The position numbers and the translations under genes are program-made. A stretch of DNA of 33,053 nucleotides from Candidatus Kuenenia stuttgartensis (GTDB taxonomy: Bacteria > Planctomycetota > Planctomycetia > Pirellulales > UBA1268), in the NCBI GenBank assembly GCA_945865325.1, contig CAMBFA010000024.1, positions 1 through 33,053 of the forward strand. The letters run 5' to 3'. The first letter of the stretch is position 1, and the number at the start of each line of letters is the position of its first letter. The notes under the pieces are model-generated. The model searched no databases. It saw only the letters and a list, made by a program, of their open reading frames with translations, and had not been told where the DNA came from. This document shows, piece by piece, positions 1 to 10,300 of this stretch.

Positions 1-1
1 G

Positions 2-64
2 GGATCCTCGACGGGCGATACGGGCAGCACCAACCCGCTGGCAACCGTTAAAGCAGCCTGCTGA
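2..64 (+). CDS. possible C-terminal tail of a CDS truncated by the window edge (…GSSTGDTGSTNPLATVKAAC*)
   Basis: Open frame from base 2 to TGA at 62-64; too short to confirm; a small hairpin (ggcaa-n5-ttgcc, 65-79) follows the stop. Confidence 0.2.
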   Translation, partial: GSSTGDTGSTNPLATVKAAC

Positions 65-180
65 GGCAATCTGTTTGCCCAGTGTCTCAGCGGTCACTCG
101 CGATATCCACGCCGCCGGCGCGATTCCGAAGGGGCTGTTCGCCGGCAGCGCGGTGCGGGTGAACAGGCTCAAGAAACTCC

Positions 181-440
181 CCCGCCGGAGGCGCTATGGA
201 TCCCGGCCAGAGTCACTCAGGCGGCGGCCGAGATCGAACAGCAGCAGGCGGCCGGAGGGGAGCGCGTCGCCGACGGCGGAAAAGGTGTTGCCGATGACGG
301 CGAGCCGGGGCCTACCCCTCGCGCCTTCAATCATCGTCAGCGCCTCAATTGCCCAGTCGGGGCGCAGTTGGTCAAACATCGTTCCGGTGGCAGCTTCGCA
401 CAGTCGGACACATTCCTCGTCGGCAACGATCAGCGGCCGG
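181..440 (-). pseudogene. duplicated 3' end of the kinase-WD40 gene (C-terminal remnant plus 13 bp past the stop)
   Basis: Aligns without indels to 7298-7557 (constant offset 7117) with 11 mismatches by hand count; same stop position (194 vs 7311); frame encodes …MFDQLRPDWAIEALTMIEGARGRPRLAVIGNTFSAVGDALPSGRLLLFDLGRRLSDSGRDP*, near-identical to the kinase C-terminus. Confidence 0.85.
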
Positions 441-538
441 CGAGAAGTGTACGGCCGTCCATTTGTTGGAGCAAGCGGCCTACGCTCGATTTTACCCGTG
501 CGTTCCTACCATGCGGTCGCCCTTCGCTTGTTGAAGGG

Positions 539-2569
539 CTAGTCAGCCTTGAGTGAGTAAATGATCGCCGGGCCCTTGCGCAGCGTGCCGGTGAACTCAT
601 ACCACACGCTCTGCGATCCGCGGCGGGGCGCTGGGGGCATGTCGAGCGAGTTGAGGTTGACCTCGTCGTACGGGCTGCCCCAGTAACCGCGCAGATCAAC
701 AGCTGTCAGACGGTCGATCACGACCCGCGACGGTCCATTGTCGACCTCCAGATCAAACAGTTCGCGGTCGCCGTCGGAAGGCCGGAGGCGGGAACTGGCC
801 ACGCTGAGCGATGTCTGGATTCTCACGAAACTGCTGCTGATGTTGAGGCCATCTTCGATTGGATCGAAGACGCTGAGCCTGTCGAGCGTGATCGAGGAGT
901 TGGTCACATCAAATCCATCGTCGCCTGAGTAGTCGCTGCTGACGGCCTTGATGCGCCATTCGGTCTGGCCCATGCCGAGAACGGAGATCGCGTCGATGTC
1001 GTCCCCCACGTCGCCCGGGCGACCGAACGGATCTGTGCGCCCCAGATAAGAGGCAAAGATCTGGTTGGCGGTGAAGGCAGACCGTCCGGAGGACGTGGCC
1101 ACGTTGACGTCGATACCATCCTTGGAGGCATTCCGGGAAGTGCCCAGGAAAAAGACGCCGCCGTTGTCGGCCCGGGGCACGATGGCGTTGCTGGCATCAG
1201 CCGCCTTGAACCAAACAGTATCAGCCTGGAGGCGGGAACCGCTGTCGAAAATCAGCGCTGCAGTGTTGAGAAGCCGGCGAGGAACTAGGCCATTGCGGAT
1301 CAGGACCGTGACGCCGTTGTCGATGGTGAGCGTCACGCCGGCGAGGACGTGAACCTCTGCCGGAATGACATACACGCTGCCACGCTTGAACGTGGTGTTG
1401 CGGCTGATGTCGGCACTCACCTCCACGAACGATTGCCGGAGGTCGGGAGGGATGGTGGTGGCGATCCCCTGCGGCAGGCTGAGGATCATGGGCGTGCTTC
1501 CGGCGGAGCGGAGCGAAGCCCCCGCGGGAAGCCGGAGCGACCTGCCGCACACCACAGCCCCGGCGGTGGCGTCCTGCGGGGTGAGGGTGTAGACGAACGT
1601 GAGCTGGCTGACATGACTTCGCGGCGCGGAGGGATCCAGTACCGCCATGCGCTGCGTGGTGCCGAAGAAAATCGGCAGCTGCGGCGAGCGTCCCACGGCG
1701 GTGACGGGATCGGAACAAGCGATCTGCACGCGGAGAAATTGCAGGCCGGGACCGGTCGGCTCAACCAGCTCCGCGAAGGCAGCCACGATCGCGACGGGGC
1801 GTGTTGCCGGGTTTTTCAGGGCATCGACTGCCGTCTCGAGCAACCGCAGCGGGAGTCCACCCACATTGAAGACAAACGTGACTGGAACGGAGTCGCGTAC
1901 ATTCGGAGCCCCGCGCACTCCCCACATGCCAGTAAAAACGTAGATCCCGGCGGGGGCGCCGGGCTTAGCAAAGGCATTGTTTTTCCCGCCGGTGCCGATG
2001 GTGACATCGATCGACCGCAGCAGCGGCAGGCCGTCCGAGATGCCGATATCGATGGTGCGGCGGATCGTCCCGGTGCCGGGGAGCTGGTCGGTGGTCGCTC
2101 CGATACGGAGGCTCTGTCCTCCACTGGCCACATCCAATTCCACCCCTGCCCGCACTGGCGCGAAAGAGGGGCGCTGTCCGCTGCCGTTCCAGAAGCTGAG
2201 CCCAGAGAGCACCTGCAACTCGAGCGTGGCCCCCGCCGGAACCTCCACGCCGGCAATCCCCACGCCAGCGCCCACGGTACGCCCGAGCTGTTCCAGGCTA
2301 TAGCCATTCGCGCGATCGGGCGTGACAAGTTGGAAGACATCCCCATAGGCCGGGTCTGCCAGGCGCACGACCGCCACCGGCATGACGCTTGCGGCAGACG
2401 CTTGGATCGCGACCGGCGCGACGACGTTGGCATCAGTAGCCGTAGGACTGCCAAACGGCAGTGGGGCTACCGGGGCGAGGAGGGTATCGACCGCCAGCAT
2501 GGAGCGCGTTTCCAGCGACTCGCAGAACAGCCTGGCGGGGGGGGTGGGCCTGCGAAATATGCGTTTCAT
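539..2569 (-). CDS. secreted LEPR-XLL-type surface protein, probable parallel beta-helix C-terminal half
   Basis: 676 aa ORF; N-terminus MKRIFRRPTPPARLFCESLETRSMLAVD matches the planctomycete LEPR-XLL pattern (LExRxxLA); C-terminal half has beta-helix-like text (TLTIDNGVTVLIRNG, SSDYSGDDGFDVTNSSITLDRLSVFD). Confidence 0.8.
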   Translation of the reverse strand: MKRIFRRPTPPARLFCESLETRSMLAVDTLLAPVAPLPFGSPTATDANVVAPVAIQASAASVMPVAVVRLADPAYGDVFQLVTPDRANGYSLEQLGRTVGAGVGIAGVEVPAGATLELQVLSGLSFWNGSGQRPSFAPVRAGVELDVASGGQSLRIGATTDQLPGTGTIRRTIDIGISDGLPLLRSIDVTIGTGGKNNAFAKPGAPAGIYVFTGMWGVRGAPNVRDSVPVTFVFNVGGLPLRLLETAVDALKNPATRPVAIVAAFAELVEPTGPGLQFLRVQIACSDPVTAVGRSPQLPIFFGTTQRMAVLDPSAPRSHVSQLTFVYTLTPQDATAGAVVCGRSLRLPAGASLRSAGSTPMILSLPQGIATTIPPDLRQSFVEVSADISRNTTFKRGSVYVIPAEVHVLAGVTLTIDNGVTVLIRNGLVPRRLLNTAALIFDSGSRLQADTVWFKAADASNAIVPRADNGGVFFLGTSRNASKDGIDVNVATSSGRSAFTANQIFASYLGRTDPFGRPGDVGDDIDAISVLGMGQTEWRIKAVSSDYSGDDGFDVTNSSITLDRLSVFDPIEDGLNISSSFVRIQTSLSVASSRLRPSDGDRELFDLEVDNGPSRVVIDRLTAVDLRGYWGSPYDEVNLNSLDMPPAPRRGSQSVWYEFTGTLRKGPAIIYSLKAD

Positions 2570-2611
2570 GGAGAGCAGTTCCTGTCCGGGAGGGAGGGTG
2601 AACAGGGGCTC

Positions 2612-5600
2612 TTATTTCTTCTTCGGAGCCGCGGCCAGTTTCTTGGTCGGAGCCTTGACGGTTGTCCGGATGAACTGCACCCCGTTCACCACCCGGCCAT
2701 TGCCGGTGGCAGCATTGACTGCCTTGCCGGCCACCGTGGCGTTCGGATTCCCTGCATAGCCGGCGAAGGCGAAAACATACCGGCCCTTCCCCTTGTTGGC
2801 AGCGCCGATCTGGATGGCGCCGATCGTTGTGCCGGCAACAGTCTTGGCGCCGATCTGAACGTTCTTGGCCACCTTCTCCAGCGAGCCGACGGTGAACGAT
2901 CCCATCTGCACGAGGTTGGGCAGGCCCTGGGGCAGCGACAGCATCCCTCCCACCGACACGTTGCCGATCATGGTGGCGGCGGGGGTTGTCAGCGTGGCAT
3001 TGCCCCCGGCAGTGACGTGGCCGAGTGTGGTGGCCACCGGAGCGCTCACCACCGCATTGCCTCCCGCAGTGATCGCGCCGATCGACTGAGCCGTGGAGGC
3101 GGTCATGGTGAGATTGCCATCGACATCAAGGTTGCCGAGAGCCAGTACCTTGGCCGTGAGGTTCAAGTCGGCGACATTCAGGCTCCCGAGGGCGTTGACG
3201 ACGATATTTCCCACGGCAGAGGCAGCCAGCTTCAGCGTGATGATCGTGCCGGCCGGAGCATCGACAAAGCTCAGCGGTCCCATCGTGGATGTGGTTTCGA
3301 AGCTGATGTCCGTCGAGCCATCGGGGGTGATGTTCACCGGACCGATCGAGGTGGCCGCGGGGCCAGCCGAGCGCGCCACTCGCACAACCGGAGCCCCCGA
3401 GACGATGAACACGGCGCCGAGCGTGCGCCCCTGAATGGTCACCGATCCGATCCCGACGGTGGCAGTGAAGGCGGAGGTGAGGACTGCATAGCCCGCCCCG
3501 AGGGTGGTGTAGATGAAGCCCGTCTGCGAATGCAGGATAGCGATATTGCCGATCGTGCCAGCCAAGGCCGTGAAAAAGCTGAAGGCGACGGCATTGATTC
3601 CCTGGGCGGCGTTGTCGGTGAGCCGGACGGTGATGTTGCCGATGCTCGATCCGGAGAAATTGCTGGCGCTGACGCCGCTGGCGTTTCGGCCTGGCACCCG
3701 CACCGTGATATCGCCGATGTCGCCCCGCACGTTGCTATTCAACGTCCAATCGAAGTCGGCAATGAACGTCGAAAGGGTAATCCCTGAGCCGATCGAATCG
3801 ACTGCGATGTTGCCGATACCAGCCGCAGAGGAAAAATTCGAGAGCGTGATGCCCGCCGGTAAAAAGGTGTGATTAACCACCCGCCCGGTCTGCACCGTGA
3901 TAGTTCCAATCGTCGAGGAGTAGAGCCCCTGATCGAGATCGGGGGTGAAGATTGAGGCATCGAATATGCTGAGAATGATCCCCGATCCGCTGGCGGTGGT
4001 GACACGGATGTTTCCGATTCCACCGGCTGCTCCGGCGAAAAAATTGCCGGAGGTGATGCCATTGCCGGTGCCGAGCTGATCGGCGGCGTTTTTAACGACG
4101 ATGTCGCCGATGGTGCCGGTGTTGTTGAAATTGCCCACGCCGTCATAGACAGCCGTGCGGGCGGTGAAGGTGGAACGACTGATTCCATCCCCCCCCTCGA
4201 CCGTCTGCACATCGACCGAAATGGTGCCGATGCCAGCGGCGGTGAAGATCGAATCGACGATCCCCGACGACGCGAGCAGTTGTCTGCCAGCGGCGACAAC
4301 GGTGATGCCGGCAATCGTGCCGGTCCGCTGGCCGGCGGAAACAGCGGCGGGATCGTAGTTGCCATCGGAGTCGGCCGTGAACGTGGAGCCGATGATGCCC
4401 CCCGCCCCCTTGCTGCTGGCCGTGATCATCCCGATATCGCCGATGGCGGTGAACGTGGAATTGAGAATCGCGTTGGACAGGGCACTCGTGCCGCCGGCGA
4501 TGGCGGTGATGGTGCCAAAGCTGCCGCGGGGATCCTCGTCCTCCTGCGGAGCAAAGAAAATTCGCCCTGGAGCAGAGAAGATGGCATTCTCAATGGCATT
4601 TCCCCCCTTCACACTCTCGGCGTAGATCGCGCCGAAGTTTCCCCGGGACTGAAAGTCGCCGCCGAGAATGGCGCTGTTGTTGAAGGTCTTGACAGTGATC
4701 CTGCTGATGTCGCCGGAGGCGCTGATCAGGCCGTCTTGGATGCCGATACCGTTGATGGAGCGAACGTCGACCGTGATCGAGTCGATCGGGCCTGAGAAAG
4801 CGCGAATCTCCCCGGCCACGATGCCGTTGCCGTTGAGCCCGCCATGCACGGTGGCAACGATCGCCCCGATCTGCCGGCCGTAGACGGTGGCGCCGTTCAT
4901 GGCGTCGAAGCCGTTGGCATTGGCTGAAGTGGTGATCCCGAGGATTCCGCCGCTGGCTTCGTCGGTCGCTTGAAACCGCGTGCCGAAGATGCCGTCGCCC
5001 CCGTCGGCGCCGGCGGCGGCGGTGATCTGTCCGATGGAACCGTAGTTGGCGTCAAACGAGCCGTTGCGGATGCCGCTCCCGGTGACGAGCGATACGCCAC
5101 TGATTGACCCGATGTCGGTGTGGGCGACGGCCACCACATCGAGCAGGCCGTCCTGCCAGCCGTGCCCCTCGATGGAGGCGATTCGGCCAGTCGCCGTGCC
5201 GGAGACCGTGCGGGTGATGATCCTCGTCGCCTCGATGCCTGAGCCACCGACGCTGCGGCCGAGGACGGCGCCGATGTCGGCCGCCACAACATTCGACTGG
5301 CTGATGCCGGCGCCGGCGAGGACCCCGAACTCGCCGTACGAGATTCCGGAGATACTCGCGATGCTGCCCCCCGCCTCCACCTTGAGCAGTTCGATGCCAA
5401 AGCCGGTGTGGGCCTGCCCGAGAATGCTGCCGATGTTCCGGCCGGCGACGAGGCTTGTATCAGAGATGCCAAAGCCGGCGATGCTGCCGAAAGTGCTGAT
5501 GCTGGCAAGATCACGGGTGGCCACGATCGAGGTGGTCTCGATGCTGCCGTCGGTCACGGTGATAGGACCGATATCGGTGCCGCGCAGGTACGAGAGCGAG

Positions 5601-7105
5601 AGTCCTCCTGCCGGGATTGAGATCGGGCCGAGGGTGCCCCCGGCGACGATCGATGTGCCGAGCATTCCCTGATAGAGCGACAGCGGGCCGACATCGCCGC
5701 CAGCAATGATCGAGAGCGATTCCAGGTTGCCTTCCACGGTGGTGATCGAGCCAACGCTGCCGCCGGCAATGATCGTGCCGAGGATGTTGCGCACCGCCTT
5801 GAGGTTGCCGATGCTTGTTCCTGCCTGCAGGTGGCCCTCGAGAGTGCCGCTGCCGGCATCGATCGAGCCAATCGAAGTGCCAGCTTGCACGACGAAATCA
5901 CCGGTGAAGCCGTCGGCCGAGATGTTGCCGATACTCGAAGCTGATGAGACCCCAAGTTGCCCCACGCCATCAATGGCGATCGAGGCGATACCGACCACTG
6001 GGCTCGTGTTGGAGAGCGAGCCGAGATAGCCGGCGGGAATGAGGATCGGGTCGGTGGTCGAGGCTTTGTCTGAGCCCGAGATTCCGCCGCCGGCCTCGAT
6101 CTGGCCGGTGATCAGCGCACCATCACTGAGGGGGAAGCCGAGATTCAGATGGCCTGCGGAATTGATAAATCCCTTAAAATTGGCCGGCAAGTTGATGGAG
6201 AAGGCCTCGGCAGTGTTGCGCGTGGTGATTTCCCCCGCGATGGCCGCCACCCTTACTGAGCCGATGGAAGCGGCCCGGATGGCTCCGCTAAGTGAACTTC
6301 TCAGGCCAACGACTGTTCCGATCGCGCCGCTGACATTGATCACGCTGCGGAAATCGTTGGTGACGGAGATGTCGTAGGGATTGGCCGTGGGAGCGCTGAT
6401 GGCCCCATTGATCACCAGCGAATCGATGCTGCCCGCCTCGATGCCCCCCAAATCGATCAACCCGGTAACCGGGTTGTACATCGTCGAATCGGCGGCCTGT
6501 TGGTTGTTGGTGGTGTTGATGCGGTCGATGAAGGGGGCCTGCCCGGCATCGAGTGAGATGTTGCCGACGGCGACGCCCGGCAGCGAGATCGAGTTCACCA
6601 CCGCAGCACTGAGCTGGATCCCCCCGAGGGCCGCGATCGGCGATGCCGGATGGGCGCTGTCGGAAAGAGCGGAGACAAAGTCGACGTTCGTGTAGCCGGC
6701 GCTGTAGATCCGGTTGAACCCCAGCCCGGCGCTGGTGCTCAGTTCGGTGGGGGTGACCACAATCTGGAGGCCATGGACGGCAGTGAGCCCGACCAGATTA
6801 ATGCGCGTGGCATCGGCGTGGTCAGTCGCCAGGCCGGCGAGTTCCACGGTGAACCCCTGCGCGGAGGAGGCTGCTCCGCTTACCTGCACCCGCACCGTGT
6901 CGCCGTCGGCGTCAGTGAATGAGGCATCGGTGTAAAGTTGGCCGGGGGTGATGGCCAGTAGCCGGCGATCTTCAAGGGGATCAAGTCCCGGCCGAAATGT
7001 CTGTTTCGCAGTCCGCCGGGCATTCAGACGCTTGTGCTGGCGTGCGGTGGCTGTGGAGCGGAAGCCTGCCGCGACCGGCGAACGTTTAAAAAAAGAAAAC
7101 CGCAT
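2612..7105 (-). CDS. large LEPR-XLL-type exported repeat protein (beta-solenoid-like)
   Basis: 1509 aa ORF from 7141; internal ATG at 7105 (MRFSFFKRSPVAAG) has GGAG upstream and is a better start; LEPR-XLL-like PLEDRRLLAI; dozens of degenerate xxIGxIxVxxGG repeats across the length. Confidence 0.85.
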   Translation of the reverse strand: MRFSFFKRSPVAAGFRSTATARQHKRLNARRTAKQTFRPGLDPLEDRRLLAITPGQLYTDASFTDADGDTVRVQVSGAASSAQGFTVELAGLATDHADATRINLVGLTAVHGLQIVVTPTELSTSAGLGFNRIYSAGYTNVDFVSALSDSAHPASPIAALGGIQLSAAVVNSISLPGVAVGNISLDAGQAPFIDRINTTNNQQAADSTMYNPVTGLIDLGGIEAGSIDSLVINGAISAPTANPYDISVTNDFRSVINVSGAIGTVVGLRSSLSGAIRAASIGSVRVAAIAGEITTRNTAEAFSINLPANFKGFINSAGHLNLGFPLSDGALITGQIEAGGGISGSDKASTTDPILIPAGYLGSLSNTSPVVGIASIAIDGVGQLGVSSASSIGNISADGFTGDFVVQAGTSIGSIDAGSGTLEGHLQAGTSIGNLKAVRNILGTIIAGGSVGSITTVEGNLESLSIIAGGDVGPLSLYQGMLGTSIVAGGTLGPISIPAGGLSLSYLRGTDIGPITVTDGSIETTSIVATRDLASISTFGSIAGFGISDTSLVAGRNIGSILGQAHTGFGIELLKVEAGGSIASISGISYGEFGVLAGAGISQSNVVAADIGAVLGRSVGGSGIEATRIITRTVSGTATGRIASIEGHGWQDGLLDVVAVAHTDIGSISGVSLVTGSGIRNGSFDANYGSIGQITAAAGADGGDGIFGTRFQATDEASGGILGITTSANANGFDAMNGATVYGRQIGAIVATVHGGLNGNGIVAGEIRAFSGPIDSITVDVRSINGIGIQDGLISASGDISRITVKTFNNSAILGGDFQSRGNFGAIYAESVKGGNAIENAIFSAPGRIFFAPQEDEDPRGSFGTITAIAGGTSALSNAILNSTFTAIGDIGMITASSKGAGGIIGSTFTADSDGNYDPAAVSAGQRTGTIAGITVVAAGRQLLASSGIVDSIFTAAGIGTISVDVQTVEGGDGISRSTFTARTAVYDGVGNFNNTGTIGDIVVKNAADQLGTGNGITSGNFFAGAAGGIGNIRVTTASGSGIILSIFDASIFTPDLDQGLYSSTIGTITVQTGRVVNHTFLPAGITLSNFSSAAGIGNIAVDSIGSGITLSTFIADFDWTLNSNVRGDIGDITVRVPGRNASGVSASNFSGSSIGNITVRLTDNAAQGINAVAFSFFTALAGTIGNIAILHSQTGFIYTTLGAGYAVLTSAFTATVGIGSVTIQGRTLGAVFIVSGAPVVRVARSAGPAATSIGPVNITPDGSTDISFETTSTMGPLSFVDAPAGTIITLKLAASAVGNIVVNALGSLNVADLNLTAKVLALGNLDVDGNLTMTASTAQSIGAITAGGNAVVSAPVATTLGHVTAGGNATLTTPAATMIGNVSVGGMLSLPQGLPNLVQMGSFTVGSLEKVAKNVQIGAKTVAGTTIGAIQIGAANKGKGRYVFAFAGYAGNPNATVAGKAVNAATGNGRVVNGVQFIRTTVKAPTKKLAAAPKKK

Positions 7106-7310
7106 GGGAGGCGCTCCATCGAGGGGGGGGGCAGCGTGCATGGAACGCGTGTGTCTTGGAAAAGCACTTCAAAGTCAAAGTAGCGGATCAGAAGTCCGAT
7201 AGCAAACAATGCTCCTCTGCAGAATCTGTTGACGGTACGTGTCAATGACTTTAAGACACCTGCGTGCCGAAATCAGTATCGCGCGGGAGCTGGATGGCCC
7301 GCCGGAGGCG

Positions 7311-10300
7311 CTATGGATCCCGGCCAGAATCACTCAGGCGGCGGCCGAGATCGAACAGCAGCAGGCGGCCGGAGGGGAGCGCGTCGCCGACGGCGGAAAA
7401 GGTGTTGCCGATGACGGCGAGCCGGCGCCCGCCCCTCTCGCCTTCAACCATCGTCAGCGCCTCAATCGCCCAGTCGGGGCGCAGTTGGTCAAACATCATT
7501 CCGGTGGCAGCATCACACAGTCGGACACATTCCTCGTCGGCAACGATCAGCGTCCGGCCGGTATCCCCCCAGATGATTCCTCGCACTGCATGGGCAAACG
7601 ACGACACTTCGACGATCCTGCTGCCGCTGACGCCGTCGACGATCCATACCTGCCCGCCGAGGGTCCCGAAAGCGAGCCGATCTCCGTCGGGTGACCAGGC
7701 CATGACCGCGGCGATCAGGCCAGACGCCGATAGGTCGACCAGCGTCTTCCCCTTCTTGGCGACCGAGCCGTCGGCCAACAAGTCGTGAACGCGGATCTTC
7801 GCTCCGGTCGCCACGGCCAGGCGGGGGGGCGATCCGGCAGAGACGGCGAGATATGCGACGCTCTCGGTGTATTGCTCAATCGTCTCCGACGACGTCAGAT
7901 CGAGGGAGTGGGCGAGAAGGCTGCCGCTTCTACCGTCGGCTTTGTGGATGCCACTGAAGAACTCGCCGGATGGTCCCCAGGCCAAGGCAACGCCAGGGGC
8001 GTGATCGACCGTGGTGAGCAGCTCCATGCCAGGGAGTTGGTAGATCCGTTTCCCCTCCTCGCTGGCAATCGCGATCCGGCGCCGTGACGGATCGAAGGCG
8101 GAGAAGGAGTGCTTTGTCCCCGTGAGGTGCACTTCGTCGCTGGTCGTTATTTTTTGGGAAGCGGTATCGATCCGCAGCGGCGCGCCGCCATAGGGCAAGA
8201 CCACCACCTCCTTCCCCCCAAGAGCCTCGATGCTTCGGACGGTCGAGGTCGGCAGAGCGATCTGGTGGGTTCCGAACAGGTTCCATGGTCCATCCGCCTC
8301 CCACAGCCTCACGGTGCCATCCCCTCCCGCCGAGAGGATCCGGCCCGAGGGATGGAAACAGACATCCCAGACGCGACCGACATGCCCCACGATGGAGTGG
8401 AGCTCGCGACCGCTCGCAGCATCGAAAATGCGGACCACACCATCCTTGCACCCGGTGACAATCCGCCGGCCGTCGGGCGAGAACCCGCAGCCCTTAACCC
8501 ACTGCGGATGTCGTTTCAGCGACAGCTGCAACTCCCCTGTTGCCAGATCCCAGACACGAGCCATCTTCTCAGACCACCCGCTGACAAGCAGCCGCCGTCC
8601 GTCGCCAGAGAGGGCGAACGACTGCACGTTCCCTTCCGTCCCAGAGAACTCGCGTTCGATCTCCCCGGAAGGGATCCGCAGCAAAAAGACCCGAAAGTCG
8701 ACCGCAACGAGCAGGCGGTGATCGTCGAGGAACCGGATCGCCTCCAGATCGGGGGCCTCCGAATCGATGGCAGACAAAGGGGGGTCGAACGGCCGCATTT
8801 CGATCAATCCTGCGCCCGGCATGGCGGCAAAGATCGGCGCCACGCGGATCGTCCGATCGGCTCCCGCCCAGGCCAGTCGCTTCCCGTCTGGCGCGAAATC
8901 GATGCCAAACAGCGGCGCACCGCCTTCGGCCACGTCCCGCACATGGTGGCCATCTTCGGCGCTCCACAGAGACACTCGCCCATCCTCGTCGGCGGTTGCC
9001 ACCAAGGAGCCGTCGATGGAGTAGGCGACATGGTTGATCTCGTGGCCGGTGGCCACCGAGATCGTCTTGCCGGCCGGAGTCCCATCCTCAGCCAGCGGGA
9101 GGATCGAGAGCGTACCGTCGGCTGCGCCGGTCGCCATTCCCCTCCCCCCCGGCTGAAGAGCGATGGAATGAATCGCGGGCGGGGGGAGTGTCTGAAGCGG
9201 AGATCCGGCTGCTCCCTCGAGGAGACTGGCGATCTCTCCGTGCATCCTCCCCAGGAGCCAGCCGCCGGCGAGCGAACGAGAGAGCGCAGGCTCGGCGGAA
9301 ATGCTGGCTTTCAACTCCTCGAGCACCGCTTCGCCATTGCCGGTGCGGTACGACTCGAAGGCGCGGCGAAGGTGGCCAGTGGCCATGGCTGCCGCAAGCG
9401 CCAGGCCAGCCCGGCGTGATTTGGCCTCCTGGTCAGCGAGGAGGCCGACAACCATCACTCCCAGGATCAGCGCCAAGCTGGTGGCAGCGATCCCGATGGC
9501 GATCGCCGGACGGCGCCGCGTCCAGCGGCCCAACCTTTGCAGGGGCGTGAGCGGCCTGGCGATCGTCGGCCGGCCGTCGAGAAACCTCGCCAGATCGACG
9601 GCCAACTCAGCGGCGGAGGGATAGCGATCGTCTGGTTTCTTTGCCAGGCATTTCAAACAGACGGCAACGAGATCGGCAGCGATGCCGGGCACGATCCGGT
9701 TGGCCGGCTCGGGCTCGACCTGAAGGATTCGCCGGAAGCTCTCCGTCGGCGAACGGCCGGCATTCAGGCTGCGGCCGGTGAGCAAGCGGTCGAGGACCAG
9801 GCCGAGGGAATGGATGTCGGTGCGTTTGTCGACCCTGCCGTACTCCTCGTCGATCTGTTCTGGGGACATCCATTCTGGCGTGCCAAGCCGGGATCCAGAG
9901 ACGGTGAGCGGCGGGAGGTCTGATCCAGAGTCCGACACTTCATCGCAGGCACCGAGGCCAAAATCGCAGAGTTTCACATCTTGGCGGAGCGGGGCCTGCG
10001 GCGCCATTCCACCAACGTGCGACAACGGTCGGTCATCGGGGGGAAGCACGCCATCGGCACTCGGCACAAGGAGGATGTTGCCCGGGGTAATGTCGCGGTG
10101 CACGACATCGGCCGAGTGGGCGACATGCACCGCGTCGGCCAGCAGCCGGACCAGCTTCGCGGCAACGCGCGGATCGACGGGACCGGGGTGGCGGGTGAGC
10201 CAGTTGTGCAGGCTCTCGCCGCAGAGCTCCTCGGCGATATAGGGAATCCGGTCGTGCTCTCCCACCTCGTAGATAGCGACGACGTTGGGATGGGAAACCC

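Noticed and set aside
75-556. Several plus-strand ORFs over 75-556
   Set aside because: They read the antisense of the duplicated kinase 3' remnant; the same artefact frame recurs at 7264-7788.
1349-3787. 812-aa plus-strand ORF
   Set aside because: Antisense to two convincing LEPR-XLL genes; composition (R/G/H/D-rich, no domain) is typical of spurious GC-rich antisense frames.
8109-9419. 436-aa plus-strand ORF
   Set aside because: Antisense to the WD40 region of the kinase, which carries clear motifs.
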